From Lentinus brumalis (taxonomy: Eukaryota > Basidiomycota > Agaricomycetes > Polyporales > Polyporaceae), in NCBI GenBank assembly GCA_001792895.1, contig MARA01000005.1:1550001-1614000 (forward strand): a DNA stretch of 64,000 bases, written 5' to 3'. Positions within the stretch are counted from its first letter, which is position 1. Each line of letters begins with the position of its first letter. Shown here one piece after another: positions 11,408-22,900 of the stretch. The notes under the pieces were generated by a model. It had not been told where the DNA came from. It did not search any database and saw only the letters and a program-made list of their open reading frames with translations. Both the position numbers and the translations under genes were made by a program.

Positions 11408-12900
11408 AAGCTGAGTTCGTCGACCTCTTTCCAGAGGATATTCCGCACATCAATCATCTGCCTTCAGACGTTTACCATCGTTTTGTGTTGAAAGACCCTG
11501 ACATGGTGATCACCCGAAGACAGTATGACTGTACTAAGAAGTACAGGGAGGCTTGGAAGATACTACTCGAACAGCACCTCGCTGCAGGTCGCATCCGTGA
11601 ATCTGACAGTCCCTATGCTTCGCCCGCGTTCCTCATCCCCAAGTCGGATCCGACCGCTTTACCGCGGTGGGTGAACGATTATAGGGTTCTCAATGAGAAC
11701 ACGTTGCCGGACATGCACCCGCTCCCTAAAATCAGCGACATCTTGGCAGACTGCGCTAAGGGAAAAATCTGGGGCAAGATTGACATGACAAACTCATTCT
11801 TCCAGACGCGGGTGCACCCTGATGATGTGAAATATACGGCCGTTACCACCCCATTCGGGCTGTACGAATGGTTCGTCATGCCCCAAGGGTGTCGCAACGC
11901 GCCGTCGACGCATCAACGTCGCATGTTCTCTGCACTCCGCCCTTACATCGGGATGATTTGCCATGTCTACCTTGACGATATCGTCATCTGGTCTCAGTCT
12001 GTGGACGAACATCGCAAGAACATTCGCTTGGTCTTGGCCGCCTTGCGAAAACACAGTCTCTTCTGTTCAAACAAGAAGACATCTCTTTTCCTCACCGACT
12101 TGTCCTTCCTTGGACATCGCGTCTCGGCCGAGGGTGTTCGCCCTGACCCTGTCAAGGTCGAGAAGATCACCGACTGGCCTATTCCCAAGTGCGCTTCAGA
12201 CGTACGGGCCTTTTTGGGACTCGTCCGTTACATAGCGAACTTCTTGCCAAAGCTCGCTGACTACACTGTCGTGCTCACGCCCTTGACGACGAAGGAAGCA
12301 GAACTGGTGTTTCCCGCCTGGTCAGCGGAACACCAAGCTGCTTTTGACGCCATCAAGTGTTTGGTCACAAGCTACGAATGCCTCACTGTCATAGATCACG
12401 ACGATCTGGATCGGAACCACATCTTCGTCTCTTGCGATGCAAGTGACGTTCGGACTGGTGCCATGCTCTCTTTCGGCCCTACTCTTGAGTCTGCACGTCC
12501 CGTCGCCTTCGACTCGACGCATCTCAAGGGCACAGAGCTGAACTATCCGGTCCACGAGAAAGAGCTCTTGGCAATCGTCCGCGCACTTCGCAAGTGGCAC
12601 GTGGACTTACTCGGGGTACCCTTTACCGTGTTCACCGATCACCGAACGCTCGAGAACTTTCATTGTCAGAAAGAACTCTCACGCCGTCAAGCTCGCTGGC
12701 AGGAGTTTCTCTCCCAATATGACTTCACCATCAAGTATATTCCTGGCGAGCAGAACATTCCTGCCGACGTTCTCTCTCGCACAGACATCCATGCAGCGGA
12801 TCCAGTCACTCATGTCGCCGTCGCACAACTTCTACAAGTCACCGCCTTGCTTCCGGCGACACCTGATCTCTTGCCTCGCATTGACATCTGTACTTCATGA
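11100..12900 (+). pseudogene. Gypsy reverse transcriptase and RNase H frame
   Basis: From about 11100 the frame encodes a charged helical linker, then the RT domain (FPEDIPH, HPLPKISDIL, and the YLDD catalytic motif near 11968). The RNase H domain follows (FVSCDASD near 12424, YPVHEKELLAIV, TDHRTLENF). The frame ends at a TGA at 12898-12900. Integrase continues in the same frame directly afterwards, so this is a single interrupted Pol rather than a separate gene. Entry into the frame would need -1 frameshifting near 11090-11110 or reinitiation at the ATG at 11404. Confidence 0.9.
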
Positions 12901-14400
12901 CTGCGCGTCTCTTCCGATCCTGCTTGGCTGAACGCTATTCGTGATGGCTACCCTAAAGACAAATACTGCGTCAACATTCGGAATTCTGTCGGCTCTCTCG
13001 GCATCACCGAAGCTGACGGACTCTTGTATGTCGGTGGCCGACTCGTCATCCCTCGTATTCCCGACGTTCGCGAAGGAATCTTCCGCTGTGCCCACGACTC
13101 TCTCGGCCACTTCGGATTCAACAAGAGCTACGGAAACATACGGGATGCTTACTACTGGCCCGGCATGCGGAAGGAGCTTGAGTCTATGTACATTCCCTCC
13201 TGCGACCTCTGTCAGCGCAACAAGTCTTCGACGACAAAACGTGCAGGCCCGCTCCATCCACTTCCGATTCCTCCCGACTGGTTAGACTGCATCACTATCG
13301 ACTGGATCGGTCCCCTACCGGAAGACGGAGGCAAGAACAGTCTGGCCACGGTGACGTGTCACATGGGATCAGACATTCGACTTATCCCTTGTCGCACGGA
13401 CTGCACCGGTGAGGACTTCGCACTTCTGTTCTTCGACTACTGGTACTGCGAAAATGGGCTGCCTTTGGAGATCGTCTCGGACAGAGACAAGCTCTTTATG
13501 TCCGCCTTCTGGCGGACACTGCACAAGCTAACTGGAGTTAAGCTCAAGATGTCGACGGCGTACCACCCGGAGACCGACGGGTCTTCGGAACGTACGAACA
13601 AGACCGTCATACAGGCCCTCCGTTACCATGTCGCGCGCAATCAACGCGGCTGGCTTCGCGCCTTGCCACGCATTCGATTCGCTATCATGAACACGCCGAA
13701 CGCGTCGACCAAGTTCTCCCCCTTCCAACTGTACCAAGGACGCTCGCCTCGTGTCATACCTCCCCTCCTCGACAATGTCGTCGACGCTCTCGCGGGCTCA
13801 CTCCCAAACGCCGCAGAAGCAGCGGCGAAACTCATTCGTGACATCGACACCGACATTCTCGAAGCGCAGGACAACCTACTCGCAGCAAAAGTCGCTCAAA
13901 GTCAGTCGGCCAACCGTTCGCGTGCGGACGATCCTCACTACTCTGTCGGGGACCTTGTCATGCTCACCACGTTCCATCGTCGACGCTACTACATGCAACG
14001 CGGTGATAACCGCGTCGCGAAGTTCATGGCAAGATACGATGGACCTTACAAGGTGCTCCGCGCGTTCCTGGAATCATCGGTCTACACACTCGATCTCCCT
14101 CCACACATGAACGTATTCCCTACCTTCCACTCGTCCTTGCTGAAGCCTTATCACCCGAACGACTCTTCCCACTTCCCTTCGCGCGATATGCCACACCCCG
14201 GTCCGATCGTGACGCCGGACGGCGTGGAGGAATACGAAGTAGAAGCCATCCTCGACCGGCGACGACGCGGTCGAGGCTTCCAATATCTTGTCCGCTGGCG
14301 TGGCTGGGGTCCGGACGCGGACCGCTGGCTGCCCGGCCGTGAGGTGAGGGACCTCGAGGCACTTGACCGGTACCTCGAGGAAAACCCTGAACCTAGCTAG
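12901..14400 (+). pseudogene. Gypsy integrase and C-terminal chromodomain
   Basis: This stretch is open in the same frame as RT from the codon after TGA 12898-12900. The first ATG is not met until about 13180 or later. It encodes the HHCC zinc region (HDSLGHFGF ... SCDLCQRNK), the DDE core (IDWIGPLP, IVSDRDKLF, AYHPETDGSSERTN) and a C-terminal chromodomain (YEVEAILDRR ... YLVRWRGWGP) ending at 14400. The chromodomain is thought to direct integration to histone-marked chromatin in this clade. Without readthrough of the TGA this half of Pol has no obvious start. Confidence 0.92.
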
Positions 14401-14491
14401 CGTGCGTTGCGCGCTGTCTCTGTTCCGTACGGACTCTTTCTTGTTTACTTCGGATATCCTGACGGTGTCAATTCTCTGAAAGGCGGGTGAG

Positions 14492-14737
14492 TGTAAGCCT
14501 GACGGCTTACGCCATCTGCTTATGTTACTTCTTTGTGCTTGTTTACACTCGGCGCTTGTGCGCATATAGTTCCGCGAACCTTCGTTGCGTCCTCTTCACC
14601 TTTTCCCCGGACGCAACCAGGTACGCTCCCCGCTCGTTACGTAGATACTTCATCATGTACTTACCTTTTCCCCGGACGCAACCAGGCTTCGTTCCAGTTT
14701 CCGTCCTCTGAGTGTTACCGGCGTTGCCGGGTTTCCA
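14492..14737 (+). repeat. 3' LTR of gypsy element
   Basis: It is 246 bp and identical to the 5' LTR except for one T/C difference (CTCTTTACC at 9180-9185 versus CTCTTCACC here). It is followed by the TGTAG target duplication. Confidence 0.95.
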
Positions 14738-15519
14738 TGTAGCTCGGCTTCGCTTGCAAAAAAATTGATAATTCCGAAAAAGGAAGGAAGATCGCGGAGA
14801 CCTTGTACTCAAAGATTCCCCAAGCTTCACCAGCTGTTAGACTCAGCTGCAAAATGTCACAGCGAGCTTATGGAGGCTGGGGAATCTAGGAGACGAGTAA
14901 ACTGCGCAGAAACAGCCGGTATAACAGCGAAAAACAGCGAAAATCGCGTGGGGAGGGCGCGCCAGAGGTGGGCGGATAGGGATACCGCTGTTCTGGTTGG
15001 ACTTACCTTTGTAGGCCTCGCTTGCGCTCCGCGCGCGTCACGGCGGGGATCTCAGCGTTTCAGACGGGCGAAAAGTCGAGGTAAATACGCCGTCCGAGGT
15101 TACCTTTTGTCTCGTTTTGCTCGAAACAAACGGGAGAAAAGGCGGTTGAAATATTACCTTTCGCGGCCAATGGCACGCCTTTTGGCCCGTCGGAAATGCC
15201 GAGATCCCTGCCGTGCGTCTGAGAAGTGAGTACTTCTTACTTGAAGTCACTGTGCCGCAGACTTGATCAGGTCGCCCGAGTCTGGAGAAATACCGAGCTA
15301 ATCTCTAGGTCAGCGCACCAATCCTAGGTACTGCATAGTTCCACTTCTACAGGCCTGTGGGGGTGAGGGACATACTTACCACAAGAGTAGAACTGGCAAT
15401 AAGTACTAGAGGAGCAGTGAAAATGGTTCATCAGGAAAAACCTCCCTGGCGAATTCACGACAATTGTCGCTAATGAGCACAAATGGTGCAAATTTGCAAG
15501 CTATAGCAAATGAGTGATA

Positions 15520-15703
15520 CAGTCGAGTCTCCGATAACGAAACACCCGGTAACGAATATTTCCGATAATGAATCGAGTTGGCCATGCAAAACCCGCTCCC
15601 AAATGGGCGCTTCCCCGCCAAACCAGCCTCCGGTAACGAATATCCCCATAACGAATCGACTTCGAGTGTCTCCCGAGAGTATTCGTTATCGGAGACTCAA
15701 CTG
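15520..15703. mobile_element. MITE, 184 bp, pogo/Tigger-like ends, TA target site
   Basis: The left end CAGTCGAGTCTCCGATAACG and the right end (reverse complement CAGTTGAGTCTCCGATAACG) match over about 22 bp with one mismatch. TA flanks both ends (15518-15519, 15704-15705). Internal ATAACGAA-type motifs repeat several times. There is no coding capacity. The CAGT..GAGTCTC..ATAACGA form resembles pogo/Tigger termini; the class assignment is inference. Confidence 0.8.
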
Positions 15704-16070
15704 TATTTTGAAACGTGGTGTGCTAACGGAGCAGTTTAGGAACATTTTTGTGATACAATAGCAGTACTGTGGCAGTAAATACCGGCTCATTGTCCATGGG
15801 TTATTGTACTTTCAATCACGCTTATACATAGCCTAGCCGATCGTCACTCAGGATGGGAGCGAACAAAATGAAAATCCATTGATAAGCGGATGTACATTAC
15901 TACAGACGGCTCAAATACAGTATCTTAACTAGTAAAGTAAGTAAGAAAGCAACGACGAGGGCGGAAGCATCGGCGTGAGCGGGTGAGGGTGCGAGAACCG
16001 TGCAAACAAGGGTGGCGGCGAGAGGGCGAGAGGGAGTGGCGGTAAGACGTGAACGAGAGCAAGGTGGTAG

Positions 16071-16230
16071 CGAGGGAAGGGCGGCAACGAGGGAAGGGCG
16101 GCAGCGAGGGAAGGGCGGCAGCGAGGGAAGGGCGGCAGCGAGGGAAGGGCAGCGGCGAGGGAAGGGCGGCAGCGAGGGAAGGGCGGCAGCGAGGGAAGGG
16201 CAGCGGCGAGGGAAGGGCAGCGGCGAGAGA
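16071..16230. repeat. 17-bp GA-rich minisatellite, nine copies plus a partial
   Basis: The block CGAGGGAAGGGCGGCAG recurs every 17 bp from 16071 to about 16223, with a few AGCGG/GGCAA variants, ending in a degenerate copy. Because 17 is not divisible by 3, all three minus-strand frames read as Ser/Leu/Pro/Phe/Arg repeats. These are translation artefacts, not a gene. Confidence 0.92.
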
Positions 16231-19200
16231 GTAAGCACACGCGGCGGCGAGGATGTGCGCGAGATAGGCTTCAACAATGATGTCCGAGTGGCCAGAGCGA
16301 ATATTCTGCCAGCGTGAATGAAATGGGCCGGGATGGAGGCAAGTACGAATGCGGTTGAGAAGGTGGTGATGGAGGGGTTGACACAAGCGTGATGAAGCGA
16401 AATGACGAAGGGCTGGTAATACTCACCGTGGGATGAAGGATGCAGCGAGCAGATGTGACCGAAGCGTGCTGCAGCAATTGAAGACTGGCAACATGGCGCT
16501 GAGTGAGAGGAAAGGCACAGGAAACAAAGCACTTACCCGGATGCGCGCGCACGGCAGGTGGTGGGAGGCTTGCTGGGTAGCGGATGAGCCTCTTGTCCGA
16601 CTCGCCGAGGATACTGCCACTGCCAGAGATGCATAGAGTGAGCTGAGTCGCGAAATCGAGCTGAGAGCAGACCAGGAGCATGAGAGAGAGGACGGCATAG
16701 GAACGGGGATGCGGAGCCAAAGCCGGAATCTGGGGAGCAGGCCATAGCCGTGGGCCTGGGCGCGAGAGAACAGCCAACAGACAGCAAGCAGAGACACTCG
16801 AGCGACGAGGACGAGCGAGGACAAGGATCGGGACGTGGATATATACAAGTGGCCATCGGAGTTTCCCGGAAGCACAGGCGCTGATGACATCATGTCTCCA
16901 CTCCGATTTGTCATCGCTCTCTGAGCTGATTCACGCCAGTCCTCCGCCTTGAAGTTCCACTGAGTACTTACTTACCTTAGCTTGTTCCTTGCCTTCTGTC
17001 CGACCCACACACTCAGGAAGCCCAACGGAATTGACACACCTGGCAACGCACACTCTCTACGTGCTCAGGTCCCCCAAGTAGTGCAACCACTTACTCGGAG
17101 CTCCCGTCTGCTCAGCTGGCCTCGCAGCCCTCTGAACGACCAACGAACACCAATCAGCTACGTTCGAGGATTGAGATCTGTTGGTATAAATTGGGATGGG
17201 GTACGGGTGATGTGCCACGAACTCGAGGTAAGTCTCACCTACTTAGTCTGCATGGTCACGGCCCCAGGCCCCCGTCTGGCGTGGTTCTATTCAACGGGCA
17301 CACTACTACTCTCTCCCGGTGGAATGGACCACGGTGGCGGCTGTCCCAGCTGCTGGTTTGCTGCTGGCGAAGGGGCGATACAGAAGAGGGCTATGAAGAT
17401 GTACAGCGTCCGTGCTCCTTGCACTGGGTGAAAGCGCACCTCCGCATCACCAAACCGAGGGATGTCCGAGAGCATATTAGAAGCACTGACCAAGGACGAG
17501 AGCGCATGACAGGCGCTCTCCGGCCGCGGCGAGGTATGATAGCACGTCATCCGCGCGGGCGAGGTATGGTAGCACATCGTCCGCACTGGCGTTGTGTGAT
17601 CGTGCAGCTTCGGCGCAGACACTATATGATCAGACAACGCCTCCGGGGGCTTTGCACCCTAGCAGACGGTCGTACGAGTATACGTGGCAAGCACGGCCGT
17701 CGCCCGAGTTCAGGGTGAAGCACTCTCGATTACCGGGCGCAGCTTCAAGTTTCAAGTCGCGGCCAGAGGGTCCGACTAAGCAGTCCGAAAGTCCTTATGC
17801 CCAAGGATCATGCATGGCAGTTTGACTCGGTCACCGGTGACATTGTGAACGTTGGTGGGTGGGCGCGTGAGGGCGTAGATTCAGATATGCAGAGCGCGTG
17901 AGCGAGGGAGCGGAAAACACTGCGTTGAGGGCGAGCTTTGGACGAGCACGCACCGCAGACGACTGATGACGTCACGCGTTCTTCCGCCCCGCGCTATGTA
18001 CTTAAACGCGTCCGAGCTGATGCATTCCCGCCACCGCCCTTGATCTCGTACCACCACCGTCTCCCTTTCAATACTGCCGCTCCCTTCGTCTCCGCTGTTG
18101 CTTGCTTGTGCCCGCTACCCTGCAAGTAACCGCACGAGCTACCTTGTTTCAAAGCCTACGGCGCCGGCTCTTCGACCCAGATGGCGGGTACGTGCCTACG
18201 TCTGTCGAACTCGGATGAGATTCTTTGGCGCGGGATGGGCGGTGTTCGAAGGAAGAGGTGGGTTATCGAGCGTGAGACCACGATGGGTACGTGTTTCTTT
18301 CATTTGCGACTGATTATATGCGCATATATCAACTGGTACGTGTCATTGCAGTTCCGAGGATCAGTGTGCCATGGTAGGAGCGGCGAGCTGCGCAAGAGGA
18401 CATCGTTCCGCATCCACATCGCGCCTCTGCGCGTCCAAGTCCCTCCCCCACGTGTACCTCTGTCTCTTCTGCTCTTCGCATCAAGGTTTGTGGCCACCTC
18501 CTCTGCCCTGTCACCCAGTCTGGAATTTCGCCGCCTGCACAGGTAAGTACTCGCCTCATGCCTGTCTCGCTCCAGCACACATTCATTCTTTCCGTACTAT
18601 TCCTGCATGTCATTCCGCGACGTCTGTTCAGGTTCCACTCATATTTGAGTACTACATCTGCTTTCATTACTTATACTTGTATCTAGTGCGCGCATAAATA
18701 TTATATGTGTTCCCGCTGTCCAGATGGTCTGCCAGAGTGACAGAACTATGAGACACCGGTGTAGCTCGCGTCGTAGCCTGGTATGATAGTACGCGTGGGC
18801 AGTATGATAGCACGCCGCGTGGGTATGATCATGTGCTACCATACGGTTGCGCTCGTATGATCATTGCTTATGAGTGTGTTCATACCCTGGTATCCTCAGG
18901 GAGTACATTCGCCATACAGCATCGGCGATTAGGTATATGATCATGGACTTGGAGTACTATCATGCGCTCTCGAACGAGCGCACGGTTTAGTGATGCGTGC
19001 CAAGATGATCCAGGCTGGCAGAATGTCTTTTTGTCAGTGAATCTGCTCTTGTGAATCAGGACAGGAGCATCAGTGAAGAATTTATAGTGATATGCATGTA
19101 CATAGATGACTATATCAACATGCACATTTCTGATAGTGAACGTTTGTCGACAAATGATCTCATATCATCAACACAGTTCAGAAGTCCCGTCAAGTGAGCA

Positions 19201-19416
19201 TTCACAAATCAATCTGCTAGCACTAATTGGCAACACTGTGTCACTCGATAGCGGAGTAGCTGATAATGTCTGTCAATTAGCGCAAATTCGCACGGGAGGT
19301 TTTTCCTGAAGTTCGAGTCATATATAGCGAGAAATGCCCTGAAACTCACATAGGTCCTTCTCAAAAGATGCTTGTAGGTTGACGACTGCCACCTGGGATA
19401 TTCTGTCGCACCATGT

Positions 19417-19693
19417 TGTTGAACTCGGATGAGTTCCGGGCCGACCGGTTCACGGATTACCGGTGGAGCCGTAATGATGCATGTGAATAAGTTATCACTT
19501 ATCACTGATTGATATCAGTTACTTTCTTTAGTATTTGCTGGTATTACATAATCCGCCCTGTAAGTAGTATTTAAGGACAGCCCCTGCAGGGCCAATACAC
19601 AAGTCGCATTCTGCCTCCTCTCGTGCCACTGCACTAGCATTCACACAGGTGAGTTGCCGGGTGCGTACACTGCGTTAGGTGCCCCCTTCAACA
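19417..19693 (+). repeat. 5' LTR of copia element
   Basis: 277 bp with TGTTGAA/TTCAACA terminal inverted repeats. A TATTTAAGG TATA-like box lies near 19568-19576, followed by the palindrome CCCTGCAGGG. Confidence 0.95.
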
Positions 19694-19706
19694 GGTTATG
19701 AGCCCT
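19694..19706 (+). other. Copia primer binding site (initiator tRNA-Met anticodon arm)
   Basis: GGTTATGAGCCC directly follows the 5' LTR. Its complement GGGCTCATAACC is the anticodon stem-loop (CAU) of initiator tRNA-Met. Drosophila copia is known to prime from a cleaved initiator-tRNA half molecule at an equivalent site. Confidence 0.7.
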
Positions 19707-20036
19707 GGTGACGCCCAGGTTGAGCGCCCGTTGTGGCTGCACCCTGGTGCTCCCAGATAGCTGGACGCTGCGCCCTTTGTCGGCTGCACTCCAGTGTGAG
19801 CTTGGATGCTGCGCCCTTGCCGGCTGCACTCCATTGCTCGCAGCTCACCTGTACGTCGCCCTCTAAGGGCTCGACGTCGTGGACGACGACGAAGCGCCCA
19901 TTGTGGCTGCTGTCATCGCCACTGAAGAGAACCTTCAGCGTGCAGCTTCTAGCGCCGTTACGGCTGCTTAATGTTGCTTCTGGACAGACGCTGACTGTGT
20001 TTCACTCAGATCTCTCTTCGCTCTCCCATCATCACC

Positions 20037-21110
20037 ATGTCCAGCGCCCTCACTCAGCTCGTTCCGATGCTGAACGGCACGAACTACACCGAGTGGTCTA
20101 CGGCCCTCCAGTCCTACCTCATGTCCCAGGGCAGTGGTTCGTTATCACGGACACTCGCCCTGCCGCTGTCGATGCAACCCCTACCGAGGCGGAGTTGGCT
20201 GCTCAGGCTGACTGGGACCAGGCGAACGTGCGTGCGCTCGGCAACATCCGCTTGCGGATTCCGGCGAACATCACCACGAAGGTGTCTACGATACCTACCG
20301 CCAAGGAGGTCTGGGACAAGCTCGCAGAGCTCTACGGAAAACCCGGCATCGCTGCGGTTTACTCCGTGTTCAAGTCGGCTCTCGACTTGAAGATCCCTGG
20401 GGACAAGCACCCTTCTCAGGCCTTGGACGACTTCCAGGCTGCCTTCGTGCGCCTTGCGTCCTTGGAAGTGAAGTTCCCCAGCTACGTCCAGGCGATGATC
20501 CTTCTCGCCAAGCTGCCTCCCGCGATGGACGTCATTGCCCAGACTTATAGTCAGGGTGACGACATCAAGAATCTCAAACTCGACGGCATCGTTCGAGCTT
20601 GTATCCTGAACTGGGAACAGCGCAGCGGACGGAAGCAGGGATCGTCCAATGGTCATGGCTATGCCAACAAGCTCTCCGCTGTCAAGCGGAAGCAACCCGA
20701 TCCTTCGTTCCGCCAGCAGCAGCAGCAGCCTAGCGGCAGCAGCGGTGGCTCGAAGAAGAAGAACAAGTTCCGTCGAGGGAACCGTTCGGGAATGATGTGA
20801 AGCAGAAGAACAACTCTTCTGGCCACATCCATCTCGCCTCTCAGGCGGATGTTGGCGAGCCTATCCTTGCGGACACTCCGAGCACCGAGGACCCTCGTGC
20901 CCTTCTGCATACACCCGCCGTAAAGGTGTATGGCGAGAACCAGTACCCCACGTTCAAGCGTGCACTGGACCTCTCCCACGACCTTGGCATCCAGCCTTCC
21001 TTCGAGCGCATCCGTGCGCTTGAAGACGTCGTCAAGCAGAGCAGCCGCGTCCCTGTCGACACCGATGACACGGGACTCGTGCCTCGAAGCGCTCTCGTCT
21101 ATCTCTGATC
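20037..21110 (+). pseudogene. Copia gag, frame-broken
   Basis: It starts MSSALTQLVPMLNGTNYTEW, the usual UBN2-type Gag opening. The protein-like frame steps by -1 near 20131 (after LMSQG), near 20785 (after RRGNRSG) and near 21100. Between these it reads as a continuous Gag helical domain (WDKLAELYGKPG, DDFQAAFVRLASLEV, ILLAKLPPAMD). I see no CCHC zinc knuckle; the nucleic-acid-binding part is a Gln/Ser/Lys-rich stretch instead. Confidence 0.85.
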
Positions 21111-22900
21111 GAGCGCATCGAGTGGTCGGACAAGGCCCCTGACTCTGATGACGACGATATGGTCTCCCTCGGCTACACGGACAACGAACTCGACCACGAG
21201 ATTGCCGAAGCCGCTGGGATTGACGAGGCTGAGGAGATCTACGATGCCTACAGGCAAGTCCCTTTTCCCTGTGACTACAACGACGTCACTAATGCGTTTT
21301 CTACAGCGCTGAGTGATCGTCAAGGGTATAACGCTTTATGTAGCCCAGTTGTAGTATCACATATGTCCAATGTATGTCGTCATTTGCGTGACTATGCTGC
21401 GTGCAGTCAATGCAAAGGGAAAGGGAAAGCCGTTCGCGACGATGAGCTCGACTTAGCTCCCATGTGGCTTATTGACTCTGGAGCGTCGATGCACTTTACA
21501 TATGACATGGACGACTTCGTCGAGTATACCCCGCTTGACAAAGGGTTTGATGTCTTAACAGCGAACGGCACTGCCAAAATTAAGGGCTTCGGCACGGTCA
21601 TCCTCAACTGCCCAATCACGACGGGTGGTGCGCACACCACTGTGCGTGTAACGCCAGTATTCTTCATACCGGACTTAAACTCCCGGTTGCTCTCTATGGG
21701 GGAGTTCCTTCACGATGGCTTGGTTGTACATGGTACTTCTCGACGGATAGTATTCCGTCAGCCATCTGGGGCGATATATCTCGCCTTTTACCCTCGAGGA
21801 CCAGACGATACAATCTTCTGTGTCCGGTCGCTCCCAACTCGGGATGCAGCGGCCATATTCCCTACGGTCTACGAGATTGACTACGAGACCGTGCATCGCC
21901 GCCTCGCGCATCCTTCACGTGAAGTGCTCAGGCATGCTAGGGAACATACCGAAGGTTTTCCTGCCATCGAGTTTCCCACCAAGGACTCAATCTGCCGCGG
22001 ATGTGCTCAGGGAAAGATGCCTTTGCGTCCTTTCCTCCATCCAAGCGACGTGCTACACGTCCCTTCCAGCTTATACACTCGGACGTTAAGTCCTTCCCTG
22101 TGGCGTCTTACCACAAGCATCGGTATGCGATCATCTACTTTGATGACTATACATCGCATGCGTGGACCGTCAATTTGCGCGCCAAAAGCGCTGCACTTGC
22201 GGCTACCCGGCACTTCATTGCTTACGTCGAGACTCAGTTCAAGACGAAGATACAACAATGGATGTCCGATGCAGGGGGGAATACAAGTCTGATGTGTTCG
22301 ATAATATGCTGAAGGAAAAAGGCATTGAGATCCTTCAGAGCGTACCGCATACTCCACAGCAGAACGGTCGCGCTGAGCGTTGCATTCGCACGCTATCAGA
22401 GAAGTCAGAGTCTCTACGCCACGACGCCTGTCTTCCTGAATCTTGGTGGGAATTCTCACTTGAACACGCCACACACGTATACAACAGAACTCCTATACGC
22501 GCCTTAACTGGCGTACACCCTATGAAGTTCTGTATGGCGAAGTTCCACGCATAAGTCACCTTCGAGTGTTCGGGTGCGGTGCGTACGTCCACATACCCCA
22601 AGACGTTCGCAAGAACAAACTCTCGCCTAAGTCTGAACTCATGACTTATCTTGGCGTCGCACCTGGAGGCCATGGAAATCGCTTCATGCGCTCCCCAAAC
22701 AATGTCTTGTTCACCTCAGCTCATGCATTGTTTGACGAACACATGTTTCCCAAATGCCCTGACCAGCGCAAGCGGCGAAACACTCGGTTGCTTGAACCAG
22801 CACCGAAACCTGACCATGCGGACCAGCATTCGCACATTCCTCCGGGATCCGATGACGACGATGAGTCACGTCGTCCTCCCAACAACCTCCATCAAAGGGA
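21111..22900 (+). pseudogene. Copia protease, GAG-pre-integrase and integrase, frame-broken
   Basis: The protease motif WLIDSGASMHFT lies near 21469-21504. The GAG-pre-integrase zinc region (VHRRLAHPS ... CRGCAQGK) and the integrase core follow (IHSDVKSF, SDAGG, PQQNGRAERC). Then comes the C-terminal TPYEVLYG ... HLRVFGCGAYVHIP segment. Apparent -1 steps occur near 22035, 22278 (within a run of six G), 22500 and 22890. Confidence 0.85.

Larger units (their letters stand above)
9079..14737 (+). mobile_element. Ty3/gypsy chromodomain LTR retrotransposon (chromovirus)
   Basis: A 5659-bp element is bounded by two 246-bp LTRs and a 5-bp target duplication, TGTAG (9074-9078 and 14738-14742). Domain order is Gag, protease, reverse transcriptase, RNase H, integrase, chromodomain, which is the gypsy order. 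The LTRs differ at a single base, so insertion was recent. The coding region is interrupted by a -1 frame step between protease and RT and by one TGA between RNase H and integrase, so this copy is probably non-autonomous unless recoding occurs. A purine-rich tract (14478-14491) precedes the 3' LTR. I could not identify a tRNA-type primer binding site after the 5' LTR; self-priming is possible in this lineage. Confidence 0.97.
14743..19411. other. Gene-poor stretch between the two retrotransposons
   Basis: I recognise no host gene. It holds a 184-bp MITE (15520-15703), a 17-bp minisatellite (16071-16230) and degenerate GGTATGATAGCACG-like repeats near 17530-17640 and 18780-18860. A short CT-rich leader and small frames near 18060-18550 could be a minor gene but show no domain. 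Confidence 0.5.

Noticed and set aside
15430..15520. Similarity between about 15430-15470 and the reverse complement of about 19270-19310 (CAGGAAAAACCTCCC core)
   Set aside because: Only about 25 bases align well and the rest diverges. It may be a worn repeat family, but there is too little to define an element.
15900..16532. Long minus-strand frames rich in SLPPFPR repeats
   Set aside because: They are translations of the 17-bp minisatellite. The unit is not a multiple of three and all three frames look alike, so no protein is selected for.
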